From the NCBI RefSeq assembly GCF_000235505.1, contig NZ_JH379027.1, positions 3,463,742 through 3,507,896 on the forward strand: a DNA stretch of 44,155 nucleotides, read 5' to 3'. Below the pieces are notes generated by a model. That model worked only from the letters and a program-made list of their open reading frames with translations. It had not been told where the DNA came from and ran no database searches. The position numbers and the translations under genes are program-made. Source of the stretch: Hungatella hathewayi WAL-18680 (GTDB lineage: Bacteria; Bacillota; Clostridia; Lachnospirales; Lachnospiraceae). This document shows, one piece after another, positions 8,620 through 16,845 of the stretch. Numbering within the stretch: position 1 is the stretch's first letter; each line of letters starts with the position of its first letter.

Positions 8620-9495
8620 TCAATTATAGAACACCCCTCTCTTCTCATAGATAAATGTCAGGACCACCGCCACCATGGTGATGCCAAAGGCGACAATCGC
8701 CGCCGGATAGGCAATATTATAATTCTGGCTGTCCGCAGCCGCCTTGTACATAAAGGAAATCATGGTTTCCGTGGACATGCTGGGACCGCCGTTGCTTGTC
8801 AAAATCAGGGACAGCCCCGACATGGTCATGGCCTTTGCCAGGGAATTGCATATGAGGAAAAACACGGTGGGTGAGACGAGAGGCAGCACAATCCTGGCCG
8901 CTTTCTGTACGGTGTTCGCTCCTTCCACCTCCGCGGATTCCAGAATGTCCTCCGGAAGCCCCCGGATGGCTGACAGCAGAAACAGATAATTAAATCCGAT
9001 GTTCATCCATACCCGGATGATAATCAGCACCCACATGGCCGTCCGGATGTCCTGTAACCAGTTGATATCCAGATTCATCACACGGTTGATGATGCCTAAC
9101 ATCGGGTTGAACATCAGCTCAAATATCATGGCGCTGACCGATGCGGACATGGCCATGGGCAGGGAAAACAGCGTTTCGTACAGCGGAGACAGCTTCCGCT
9201 TTTTGCTGGCCGCCACGGCGAGGATAAATCCAACGCCGACGGATAAGGGCACCGCAAAAACAGTGAATTTCAGCGTGTTCCCTATCGCTTTGATGAAGGT
9301 TGGATTTTTAAAGAGATACCGGTAATTTTCAAACCCAATAAATTCCCGGATTGTGCCCATGCTGTTCGTCAGAAAGAATGATTTGAAAATGGATATCCCA
9401 AAGGGATAGTAGACAAACAAAAACATCAGCGCAAATGCGGAAAGCAGATAGAGATACGGCTCCACTGCTTTAAATAGAGATTTTTTTGTCTTCAT
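8620..9495 (-). CDS. Carbohydrate ABC transporter permease (MalF/UgpA type), first gene of the operon
   Basis: A 291-residue permease. Start MKTKKSLF behind AAAGGTGG; upstream residues of the longer frame overlap the promoter. Six membrane helices; EAA loop AEVEGANTVQKAARIVLPLV. The N-terminal LYLLSAFALMFLFVYYPFGISIF and FIGFENYRYLF are standard for the family. It is the promoter-proximal gene of the Frl-like operon. Regulation is probably by the GntR protein, because an operator-like motif overlaps the promoter. Confidence 0.93.
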   Translation of the reverse strand: MKTKKSLFKAVEPYLYLLSAFALMFLFVYYPFGISIFKSFFLTNSMGTIREFIGFENYRYLFKNPTFIKAIGNTLKFTVFAVPLSVGVGFILAVAASKKRKLSPLYETLFSLPMAMSASVSAMIFELMFNPMLGIINRVMNLDINWLQDIRTAMWVLIIIRVWMNIGFNYLFLLSAIRGLPEDILESAEVEGANTVQKAARIVLPLVSPTVFFLICNSLAKAMTMSGLSLILTSNGGPSMSTETMISFMYKAAADSQNYNIAYPAAIVAFGITMVAVVLTFIYEKRGVFYN

Positions 9496-9542
9496 AGAAC
9501 CACCTTTTCCTTTCTCGGTCCCGTTCTTGTTATATTGTATTA

Positions 9543-9571
9543 ATGTTAACACAAGCATACTTTATTGTCAA
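9543..9571 (-). promoter_or_regulatory. Promoter of the ABC/Frl-like operon with putative GntR operator
   Basis: On the minus strand TTGACA (9566-9571) and TAACAT (9543-9548) are separated by 17 bases. The spacer and -10 contain GTATGCTTGTGTTAA, 13 of 15 identical to the site in front of gntR. A repressor bound here would block RNA polymerase. Confidence 0.75.
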
Positions 9572-9630
9572 TACACAGTTATGGGAATTTGCGGGGAGGA
9601 GGAACGGAAAAAGCGGAATTTCCGAACAAC

Positions 9631-9679
9631 AAAAAAGCCGGAAATCTGAATGGCTGGATTCCATTCAGATTCCTGGCTT
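9631..9679 (-). terminator. Intrinsic terminator of the zinc-ribbon gene
   Basis: Arms 9635-9653 and 9661-9679 pair over nearly their full 19 bases with a 7-base loop. On the minus strand the stem is followed by a run of T (TTTTTTGTTG). It separates the zinc-ribbon gene from the ABC operon promoter. Confidence 0.88.
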
Positions 9680-9696
9680 GTGATATGAGATAAAGG

Positions 9697-10383
9697 TTAG
9701 AAAATACTGGTCATAAGATACCGCAAAAACGGAACAATCACTCCGGAAAATATATTCACGAATATGATAAAGAATACAATCATGGCAATGGGCGATATCG
9801 TTTTCTTTTCCCGTCCGCTCTCTCCCTGGCCGGTGCCAGCGCCGGTGGCGGATGGGCGGCTGGTGGCGTCCACCTGGCGGGCGCTGGTACTGCCGTTCTG
9901 GCCGGCAGCTTCGTTGTAGTCCTTCAATGCCTCCGCCAATCCGTGAAGACCGGTTCTGCCGATATCCTTCATGGCTTTCATGTACTGTTCCATGTTCTCC
10001 GCGTTGACAGACTGCATGGGATTATTCACTCTCGGACGGTTTGGGGTGGCCTCCTGCCGGGGCATGGATACGCCTGCACGGTTATAGTCCGTGGGCTGAT
10101 TGGGCACGGGCTGGCTGTGGCTGCGCTCCTCATTGAGAGCGGCACGGCTGGACAGGGAAGACTGGTTCGGCACAGCGGCCTGGTGGGCGCCGGACGAGGT
10201 CTGGTATCCCCGCATCTCATCACTCTGGTGATAGGTACAGTCCGCCTCATGCTCCGGGTGCCTCTCATTGAGATAATAAGTCATCTCCCGGACAAACGGT
10301 TCTTTTATGTAACTTCTGCAATTGGTGCAGAAATGCTTGGACATCATCTTCTTATCACAAATCGGACATACGTATATGGCCAT
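9697..10383 (-). CDS. Zinc-ribbon, single-pass membrane protein of unknown function
   Basis: A 228-residue protein starting MAIYVCPICDKK behind AAAGGGG. Two CxxC pairs (CPIC and CTNC) about 13 residues apart form a likely zinc ribbon at the N terminus. The middle (about 60-190) is low-complexity and rich in Q, N, S, P and A, and probably disordered. The C terminus has one hydrophobic helix (SPIAMIVFFIIFVNIFSGVIV), so the ribbon faces the cytoplasm if the tail is anchored. Zinc-ribbon membrane proteins of this layout are common in Firmicutes; function unknown. It is transcribed divergently from padR across a 201-bp region with two palindromic operators, so PadR may control it too. Confidence 0.8.
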   Translation of the reverse strand: MAIYVCPICDKKMMSKHFCTNCRSYIKEPFVREMTYYLNERHPEHEADCTYHQSDEMRGYQTSSGAHQAAVPNQSSLSSRAALNEERSHSQPVPNQPTDYNRAGVSMPRQEATPNRPRVNNPMQSVNAENMEQYMKAMKDIGRTGLHGLAEALKDYNEAAGQNGSTSARQVDATSRPSATGAGTGQGESGREKKTISPIAMIVFFIIFVNIFSGVIVPFLRYLMTSIF

Positions 10384-10483
10384 ACTGATTCCCCTTTCCG
10401 GACTAACTGGATTCCACGCTGCGCGTTCACTGATTAGCTTAAGCATACCACAAACATCCGGAGATTACTATCAAAATATATCC

Positions 10484-10512
10484 TTGACTTTATCCAACGT
10501 TGGATATATACT
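10484..10512 (+). promoter_or_regulatory. padR promoter with operator filling the spacer
   Basis: TTGACT (10484-10489) and TATACT (10507-10512) are 17 bases apart. The perfect palindrome TATCCAACGTTGGATA occupies 10491-10506, that is 16 of the 17 spacer bases. This is a textbook layout for negative autoregulation. Confidence 0.88.
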
Positions 10513-10523
10513 ATACTCATTAC

Positions 10524-10539
10524 TATCCAACGTTGGATA
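10524..10539. promoter_or_regulatory. Second copy of the TATCCAACGTTGGATA operator
   Basis: A perfect 16-bp palindrome identical to the one at 10491-10506, with centres 33 bp apart (about three helical turns, same face). It lies just after the expected padR transcription start, so two dimers could bind side by side. Confidence 0.88.
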
Positions 10540-10584
10540 ATGTTGGCGCCACTGATGCCACTGGATAGAAGGAAAGGTGATTTT

Positions 10585-11241
10585 ATGATAAAAGTACTGA
10601 TTTTATATTATCTGAGCCTGAAGCCAACCCACGGCTATGAGATTCAGAAATTCATCCAGGCCAGCCATATGGACAGCTGGACGAAGATTCAGTCCGGCTC
10701 CATCTACTACGCGCTGGCAAAGCTGGAGAAGGAAGGGCTGATTACCCTGGTGGCCGAAGTTCCGGCCGGTGGGAAAATGCGAAAGATTTACGAGATTACC
10801 GCCAGAGGGCGGGAGGAACTGAAAGACCTGGTGCGGGAGGAGCTTGGCCGCCCCATCTGCGATACCGGCTCCGATAAGTTTATTCTGTACCCGCTGCTAG
10901 CCGTCTCCAATGAGGAAGAGATACGTCGGGTGGTTCAAGCCCATATCGACGGGCTGGAGCAGAAAAAGGAGGACCTTCTCCGGTGGCAGAGCATTAAGGT
11001 AAACAGCCACACTCTGGAGGTGGAAAAGTTGTCCTTCGAGATGATGCTCTCCAATCTGGATTATCAGATTCGGTGGCATCAGGCGCTGCTTTCGCAGCTG
11101 GAACGCTGTATGGAGGACAGCGGGGAAGTCGCCGAACTCATCAAATCCTACGACTTCTCTAATTCGGACGCGGTGGACAGCCATAGCGTCACAGATTTGG
11201 AACAGTTGAAACAACGTACTATGAAGAACCGCGATGTGTGA
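10585..11241 (+). CDS. PadR-family transcriptional regulator
   Basis: A 218-residue regulator starting MIKVLILYYLSLKPTHGYEI behind GGAAAGG. The N-terminal winged helix has the family hallmarks: HGYEIQKFI, SGSIYYALAKLEKEGLI, and a wing GGKMRKIYEITARGREEL. The C-terminal part (about 100-200) is a long helical Vir_act_alpha_C-type dimerisation domain, which places it with the longer PadR subfamily. These regulators usually repress a neighbouring transporter, drug-response or redox gene and release DNA on binding small aromatic or other ligands. Three palindromic sites in this locus mark the likely regulon: padR itself, perhaps the divergent zinc-ribbon gene, and the flavoprotein gene downstream. 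Confidence 0.93.
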   Translation: MIKVLILYYLSLKPTHGYEIQKFIQASHMDSWTKIQSGSIYYALAKLEKEGLITLVAEVPAGGKMRKIYEITARGREELKDLVREELGRPICDTGSDKFILYPLLAVSNEEEIRRVVQAHIDGLEQKKEDLLRWQSIKVNSHTLEVEKLSFEMMLSNLDYQIRWHQALLSQLERCMEDSGEVAELIKSYDFSNSDAVDSHSVTDLEQLKQRTMKNRDV

Positions 11242-11288
11242 GAACCAGTCCTGCTTCTCTTTTTGGGAGCGGGACTCTCTTACCGCCC

Positions 11289-11316
11289 TTGATATCCAAC
11301 CTTGGATATGTATTAT
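11289..11316 (+). promoter_or_regulatory. Flavoprotein gene promoter with third PadR operator
   Basis: TTGATA (11289-11294), 16 bases, then TATTAT (11311-11316). The site TATCCAACCTTGGATA at 11293-11308 differs from the two padR copies by one base and again fills the spacer. The gene therefore probably has its own promoter under the same repressor. Confidence 0.82.
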
Positions 11317-11332
11317 GAGAAAGGAGTATCTT

Positions 11333-12163
11333 ATGATGAAACATGATAAAACAAACATTGCCGTACTGATGGGCAGTCCCAGAAAAAGAGACAGTTACCA
11401 AATCTGCCGGTTGATCGAGCAGAGTTTTCATTCGACACCTGATGTGACATTTGATTATTTGTTTTTGAAGGATTATCACATAGAAGACTGCCGGGGATGT
11501 GACCAGTGTTTTCAGAAAGGGGAGGAATTTTGCCCCTGCCGGGATGATTTGGGAATCCTGAAAGAAAAGCTGCTGGCGGCGGACGGAATCATTTTCGCCT
11601 CGCCGGTGTATGCCTGCCAGATTACCGGGAGTCTGAAACGGGTTATCGACAGACTGTCCTACCTGTTTCACCGGCAGGAACTGGTGGGAAAGCCGGCGCT
11701 CACAGTCGTCACCACCGGAGGCGGCGGGCTGAAACCGGCCGGGAGTTATCTGAAAATGACGGCCTGCGGCTGGGGATGCCATCTCATCGGGGAGCTTGGC
11801 ATCATGTCGCCGCGGTTCTTTGAGCGCAGCCGGGAATCGGCCCCCGCCTTCGGATACGACAGACGGTATCACGAGGCAGAACTCCGGAAGCTGAAACGGC
11901 TGGCAGGAAAATTTGAGGACGCCGTGAACAGACAGGAACTGCCAGTTCCCTCTTTCTATGACATTTTCATGTTTCAGTGCCTGCGGAGCAAAACCTTTGT
12001 GTCCGAGGTGGATTATGAATACTGGAAAATGCATGGATGGCTGGAAAGCCGGTATTACTATGATGTTAAGATGAATCCGGCCAAAAAGGTGTTTGCCAGA
12101 ATGATGAAAGCCTGCATAGATGCTGTCGCAAGGCGAATGTTGGGGACCGCGATGCCGCAATAA
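11333..12163 (+). CDS. NAD(P)H-dependent FMN reductase-like/iron-sulfur flavoprotein-like oxidoreductase
   Basis: A 276-residue protein starting MMKHDKTN, six bases after AAAGGAG. The N-terminal half has the flavodoxin fold: IAVLMGSPRKRDSY for the FMN phosphate, GIIFASPVYACQITGSLKRVIDR for the isoalloxazine loop and TVVTTGGGG. Between strands lies CRGCDQCFQKGEEFCPC, with spacing CX2CX2CX7C. This matches the compact 4Fe-4S motif of the Isf family, so an electron-transfer flavoprotein is likely. The C-terminal 100 residues are helical and not recognised. Expression is probably controlled by PadR through the operator in its promoter. A role in detoxifying quinones, nitro compounds or phenolics would fit but is inferred. 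Confidence 0.85.
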   Translation: MMKHDKTNIAVLMGSPRKRDSYQICRLIEQSFHSTPDVTFDYLFLKDYHIEDCRGCDQCFQKGEEFCPCRDDLGILKEKLLAADGIIFASPVYACQITGSLKRVIDRLSYLFHRQELVGKPALTVVTTGGGGLKPAGSYLKMTACGWGCHLIGELGIMSPRFFERSRESAPAFGYDRRYHEAELRKLKRLAGKFEDAVNRQELPVPSFYDIFMFQCLRSKTFVSEVDYEYWKMHGWLESRYYYDVKMNPAKKVFARMMKACIDAVARRMLGTAMPQ

Positions 12164-12180
12164 AAGATAGAACCAGAAAA

Positions 12181-12216
12181 CCCGGTCTGCCCATTTACTG
12201 CTTTGGGCGGACCGGG
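12181..12216 (-). terminator. Intrinsic terminator overlapping the 3' end of the GT-C-like gene
   Basis: Arms 12181-12193 and 12204-12216 pair over 13 bp with one G-U pair. The minus-strand stem is followed by TTTT. The stop codon of the minus-strand gene (12195-12197) lies in the loop, and the last codons form one arm. It can also stop transcripts arriving from the flavoprotein gene, though the + strand has no T run. Confidence 0.72.
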
Positions 12217-14612
12217 TAAGTTGTCTGGTAAATTTCGTATGCGTCAGTGGCATCGGGGCTGTATTGGCCCTGGAGGTCCACTTTGGCGAGAAGATTGCCA
12301 TTTTCGTAGATGACGTCGGTCAGGATGCCGGCTTCTATGAGGTAGCCCATCAGCTCGTGACAGCGGCTGCCCTCCTCCACGGCTCCCGCCTGCATGTAGA
12401 TGTAGTCGGTTTTGGCGTAGGCCAGGTACTCGATGAACGCGTCCATGGTCTTGACCAGACGCACATTGCCCCAGGTCGAGGTAATGTCGTCATAGGACTG
12501 CACATTGCAGGGAAATGCAAACACCTGGGGATGGTTTCCCACGGCGATGACGCGGGTGGTGGAATCGGCCGCCAGGATGTTCCAGATGCCGCTGCTGCCA
12601 AGGGCCATCATCTCCTGATGATGCAGCTCCCGGTGGTTAATCCGCCCCTTGTTAAGAACAGTGATGGGGGTGTAACCCAGGCTCCAGGCCCAGTTGGACA
12701 CCATGGTGACCGGGACATTGAGAAGGAGAATCGGCACCATCAGGATCAGGATTCCCTTTCTCAAGGCCACGCCGCGGATTCGGCTGAGGAACACACATCC
12801 GTATAGAACCAGGAAGGTATCCAGCAGCATAAAATAATTTCCGTCTATCTGCCCCAGCATCGCCAGGCTCACAAGGCATACCAGGATAAATGGAATCATC
12901 ACGGTATGGGCGTACCGGGCCAGGTTTTGATCGGAAGCAGTTATGGTATCACCAGCCAGCCGTCTACTGCCTGTATCCATCTCAGCTGCGTCATCTGCCA
13001 GGCTTCCGGGCACGGATACCACAGTGCCACCGGCCCCTGCATTTCCCTTCCTTCCACGGGCAAACACCGCCAGCAGAACCACCGCCGCCAAAAAGAACAG
13101 CAAAGAGGTCCCCCAGGCGATCACCACATGGCTCATGTTCTCCCCTACCGGGTACAGAAACATCCGGCACAGCGTATCCAACAGATAGCTCCAGATACTC
13201 CCCTCCCCCGCGCCGCTTCCATTCAGCGGCAGCACGGAGAACGGATACTTCAGCCGGAAGCCCAGTTTGAGAAAGATAGAGGAAAATACGGACGTCACCG
13301 GGATTCCCACCATGATCATCGTTCTGGCCCAGATGCCTGCCAGGGCGGTAAATGGAACCAGCAGCGACAGCCACTCTCTCACCGGCGCTCTCAGCGCCAG
13401 CTGCCTCGTTCCCAGCAGGTAGAGGACACTCATGCCAAACACCGCTGTGGAGAATACCACCGCCGTCGGTTTCAGCGTCCATGACAGGAAACAGGCGCCC
13501 AGGCTGGCGATGAGATATCTGGCCTGTCTTTCCTTCAGATAGTGAAGCATAAACAGCACCATGACAAGCTGTACCAGCAATGTGGCCGTATCCGTCTTCG
13601 CCGTGATACTCATATTCATCACCGCCGGAATGCTGCTGACACAGGCCGCGGCCAGCAGGGCGCCGGTCCGGTTCATGTAGAAACGGCCAATCCGGTATAC
13701 CGCCGTCAGAGCCAGCACCGCCATCCAGATATTGAAAAAGATCAGATAGCTGTGGGACGCCAGGTCCGACAACGGAAGCAGCAGCGTCTCCAGCCCCTTC
13801 GGATATGTATAGACCAGCCCCACGGAGCCCATATTTTCATAAATCCCATGGCCGTTGTCCAGAATGTACGCGGAGCGGACACCGTACCACAGACTGTCAA
13901 AATCCAGGCTGATGCCCATGCGCCCAACCTGGATGAGTACCATGACTATCATAAATACCATCAGCAGGGACTCCCAGCCGGTCAGTCTCGGCGCTGGCTT
14001 CCGATCCACTGATTTCCTGCCTGCTTCCAAAACCGCTGACCGGCCACGGCCGCCGTCTGCCCTCTCATGCATCGCCCATCCCCGTCGCAGTTTCCGCACC
14101 ACTTCCGGCCCGACGCAGATGCACGCTCCGATTCCCGTCACCGCCACCACTGCTTTCAGCACACCAATCCTCCCAACGCCCATCACGGACATCAGGCAGA
14201 ACAGTATTATCACCGCACCAAACCCCAGCAGAATATCCCACAGCCACCCATCGTTCATCTCATCATCCGTCATCCCAGCACAGCGGGTGCGAATCAGATA
14301 TCCCACAAGATAGAGATACGCCAGATATCCCCCGGAAACCACCATCGGCAGGAACACCACATGACACCAGGCGAACACCAGGCACAGAATCCCTGTCGCC
14401 ACGATTTTCGCCTGCCGGTTCTCCACAAAAAGCCAGACCACCCCCAGTATCAGGGCCAGTCCGGCCGTCTCCCCTATCATGTTCCAAAATTCCGGCTGTC
14501 TGATATGCCAGCTGTACACCCCGTCCAGGAACAGCCCCTTCACCGGGACCGCCAGGCAGAGGACACAGACCAGGCATAATACCAGCCAAACCATTTTCTC
14601 TCTTCTCGTCAC
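12195..14612 (-). CDS. Large polytopic membrane protein, GT-C glycosyltransferase-like
   Basis: An 805-residue protein with about a dozen or more hydrophobic segments and a C-terminal soluble part of about 130 residues. The stretch SLDFDSLWYGVRSAYILDNG resembles the acidic first extracytoplasmic loop of GT-C enzymes (ArnT/PMT/Dol-P-Man type), and TYPKGLETLLLPLS follows as in GT39-like proteins. GT-C enzymes transfer sugars from a lipid-linked donor on the outer face of the membrane. The assignment to a precise family is not secure. The start is a GTG 15 bases after the EamA stop, so the two genes are probably co-transcribed. A loop of about 60 residues between helices (about 540-600) is polar and low in complexity. 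Confidence 0.7.
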   Translation of the reverse strand: MTRREKMVWLVLCLVCVLCLAVPVKGLFLDGVYSWHIRQPEFWNMIGETAGLALILGVVWLFVENRQAKIVATGILCLVFAWCHVVFLPMVVSGGYLAYLYLVGYLIRTRCAGMTDDEMNDGWLWDILLGFGAVIILFCLMSVMGVGRIGVLKAVVAVTGIGACICVGPEVVRKLRRGWAMHERADGGRGRSAVLEAGRKSVDRKPAPRLTGWESLLMVFMIVMVLIQVGRMGISLDFDSLWYGVRSAYILDNGHGIYENMGSVGLVYTYPKGLETLLLPLSDLASHSYLIFFNIWMAVLALTAVYRIGRFYMNRTGALLAAACVSSIPAVMNMSITAKTDTATLLVQLVMVLFMLHYLKERQARYLIASLGACFLSWTLKPTAVVFSTAVFGMSVLYLLGTRQLALRAPVREWLSLLVPFTALAGIWARTMIMVGIPVTSVFSSIFLKLGFRLKYPFSVLPLNGSGAGEGSIWSYLLDTLCRMFLYPVGENMSHVVIAWGTSLLFFLAAVVLLAVFARGRKGNAGAGGTVVSVPGSLADDAAEMDTGSRRLAGDTITASDQNLARYAHTVMIPFILVCLVSLAMLGQIDGNYFMLLDTFLVLYGCVFLSRIRGVALRKGILILMVPILLLNVPVTMVSNWAWSLGYTPITVLNKGRINHRELHHQEMMALGSSGIWNILAADSTTRVIAVGNHPQVFAFPCNVQSYDDITSTWGNVRLVKTMDAFIEYLAYAKTDYIYMQAGAVEEGSRCHELMGYLIEAGILTDVIYENGNLLAKVDLQGQYSPDATDAYEIYQTTYPVRPKQ

Positions 14613-14627
14613 AACGCACTACCCCTA

Positions 14628-15587
14628 CTACTGCAGATTTACCTCATCGGCCTTCTTCCGGCCAAACACTTCCTCCGGCAGCTGTGCCAGCAGAATGGCC
14701 GCGAACACCAGCACACACCCAAACAGCTCCTTCGGACTTAACTTCTGCCCCAGCAGCACCCATCCGGCCAGCAGGGAAAAGACGGACTCCAGACTGAGTA
14801 TCAGGGACGCCACCACCGGGTCCGTATCCTTCTGGGCCACCACCTGGAGGGTGTAGGCCACACCGCAGGACATCACGCCCGCATACAGCACCGGCGCCCA
14901 GGCGGCAATCAGGGACGCCATGGTCGGATGCTCCAGAATCAGCGCCGGCACAACCGCCATCACCCCGGCCGTAAAGAACTGGACGCAGGATAAAAACACC
15001 CCGTCCGCCTTCGGCGAAAAATAATCAATCACCAGAATATGAAAGGAAAAGCAGACCGAGCAGATGAAAACCAGCAAATCTCCCCGGCTCACCGCCATGC
15101 TTCCCCCCGACATACACAGCAGATACATGCCCACCGTGGCAATCACCACGCTGACCCACACCGTAACCGCCACCTTCCTCTTCATGAAAATGCCGAGAAT
15201 CGGCACGATAATAATATAGAGCGCCGTAATAAATCCTGCCTTCCCGACCGAAGTCTGGGCCACCCCAAACTGCTGGAAGGCGCTGGCGACAAACAGGGCC
15301 GTCCCGCAGCAGATACCGCCGACGATCCCCATCTTCCGCCTCTGGGCCATCTCCCTGTTATTCTGTGCGGACATGGGGTCGTCCATTTCCACTGGCGTCT
15401 TCTCCCCCTGCTTTTTCATCACGAATATCAGCGGTATCAGCACCACACCTCCGATGAAAAACCTGGCGGCGTTAAATGTGAAAGGTTTCACATAGTCCAT
15501 CCCCACACTCTGCGCCACAAAGGCCAGTCCCCAGATAAATGCCGTCAACACCAGCATGAAATTACTGCGCACTTTCTTTCTGTCCAT
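14628..15587 (-). CDS. EamA/DMT-superfamily transporter
   Basis: A 319-residue membrane protein. Start at MDRKK behind AGGAG; an ATG 24 bases upstream lacks a good site. Ten hydrophobic segments form two EamA repeats. The first starts LVLTAFIWGLAFVAQSVGMDYVKPFTFNAARF, and the second ends with the standard LILSLESVFSLLAGWVLLGQKLSPKELFGCVLVFAAILLAQ. Between the second and third segments lies a charged cytoplasmic loop (about 65-95). The superfamily exports amino acids or other metabolites; the substrate is unknown. It is followed directly by the GT-C-like gene. Confidence 0.93.
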   Translation of the reverse strand: MDRKKVRSNFMLVLTAFIWGLAFVAQSVGMDYVKPFTFNAARFFIGGVVLIPLIFVMKKQGEKTPVEMDDPMSAQNNREMAQRRKMGIVGGICCGTALFVASAFQQFGVAQTSVGKAGFITALYIIIVPILGIFMKRKVAVTVWVSVVIATVGMYLLCMSGGSMAVSRGDLLVFICSVCFSFHILVIDYFSPKADGVFLSCVQFFTAGVMAVVPALILEHPTMASLIAAWAPVLYAGVMSCGVAYTLQVVAQKDTDPVVASLILSLESVFSLLAGWVLLGQKLSPKELFGCVLVFAAILLAQLPEEVFGRKKADEVNLQ

Positions 15588-15716
15588 CCCTTTGACTCTC
15601 CTGTCTGTCATTCTTCTGTATATTGCCTGGCTGCCTTTTTATAGCCGCCAGCCTTTCCCATGCCGCATCACGCGCCACGGTCTCTGTCACATGATGCTTT
15701 CGCCCATGATGTCATC

Positions 15717-16769
15717 TCACTCATCTTCCATATAAGCCTGGAAACCGGAAGAATACTTCTCACTTCCATCTGGGTACAGCCACATGGCCTCCACCCCGTC
15801 CAGACTCTCAATCAATGCCTGTCCGTCCTCCTGCTTCATGTTAAAGACGGCCGTCGACAGCGCATCCGCCATCCCGGAATCCTTACACAAAATTGAGACG
15901 GAATCGTATTCAAACCAGGGCATCAGGGTGTCAGGATTGACAATATGATGGTACTGAACGCCATCCACCGTATAATATCTCTGATAGTCACCGCTGGTCA
16001 CCAGAGACATATCCGCCACCGCTATCATGTGGAGGAATTTGGTATCGCTGGCCAAATCCGGATTCTGGATTCCCAGCTTCCATTTGCTGCCGTCATCCTT
16101 GGTGCCAATGGCCCGGACATTTCCTCCCACGCTGACTAATGCCTTGGTCAGGCCATCCTCCTCCAGCTTCCGGCAGACCATCTCCGTGGCATAGCCCTTG
16201 GCAATCGCCCCCACATCAAGACTCATATCCGCGTCCGCCAGATACACGGTGGACGCCTCCTTATCGATGATAACATCGTTGATATCCATGTGTTTTCCCG
16301 CTTCTTCAAGGGCCTCCATAGGCGGCAGCTCCGCCGTCATCGGGTCGTCGATACCGGCCGTCCGGTACTCATGCCAGATGGAAAGCACACTTCCCATGGC
16401 CACATTAAAATAGCCATTGGTCCTGGCATTCAGTTCTTTCGCAAACTCCAGCATATCAATAATCTTCCCATCCACAACCACCGGCTCGATTCCCGCGTTG
16501 TCATTGATGGTCTTCAAGTTATTGATGCCCTCATATTCATGATAAATGTCATACAGCTGGTGATACACCTCCAGCTCATCGTGCAGCTCCTGGGCGTAGG
16601 CCGTAAATGTCTCCTTATCCTTGGCATATCCCACCATGCTGGTGATGGTATCAAACAACTGCAAAAACTGTGCGTCATATCTGGTCAGCGCCGGCTCCCG
16701 GCTGCACGCGGCAGTTGAGACCGCCAGAATGCCAGCCAGCGTAACTGCCAGTAATTTTTTTATCTTCAT
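15717..16769 (-). CDS. apbE: FAD:protein FMN transferase, lipoprotein
   Basis: A 350-residue lipoprotein (MKIKKLLAVTLAGILAVSTAAC). An alternative start nine bases earlier (MQLMKIKK) is only two bases from AAGGAG. ApbE marks: FDTITSMVGYA, NGYFNVAMGSVLSIW, LDVGAIAKGYAT, LVSVGGNVRAIG, TSGDYQRYYTVDGVQYHHIVNP and the Mg-site DSGMADALSTAVF. ApbE splits FAD and links FMN to a threonine or serine of exported proteins at the motif Dxx(S/T)GA(S/T). Its lipoprotein nature means it works outside the membrane. Likely clients are the four-domain FMN-binding protein (20502-21869) and perhaps the two-repeat lipoprotein just upstream. Confidence 0.96.
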   Translation of the reverse strand: MKIKKLLAVTLAGILAVSTAACSREPALTRYDAQFLQLFDTITSMVGYAKDKETFTAYAQELHDELEVYHQLYDIYHEYEGINNLKTINDNAGIEPVVVDGKIIDMLEFAKELNARTNGYFNVAMGSVLSIWHEYRTAGIDDPMTAELPPMEALEEAGKHMDINDVIIDKEASTVYLADADMSLDVGAIAKGYATEMVCRKLEEDGLTKALVSVGGNVRAIGTKDDGSKWKLGIQNPDLASDTKFLHMIAVADMSLVTSGDYQRYYTVDGVQYHHIVNPDTLMPWFEYDSVSILCKDSGMADALSTAVFNMKQEDGQALIESLDGVEAMWLYPDGSEKYSSGFQAYMEDE

Positions 16770-16845
16770 CAATTGCATAACTCCTTAACTAGTTTGGTTT
16801 CTTGAAAGAATGCCCATGGTCCGGTATCCTGTCTTCGACAGTATA

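Noticed and set aside
11219-12301. 360-codon minus-strand frame opposite the flavoprotein gene
   Set aside because: Shadow frame: the + strand protein has clear flavodoxin motifs and a ribosome binding site, while the minus frame shows no known motif.
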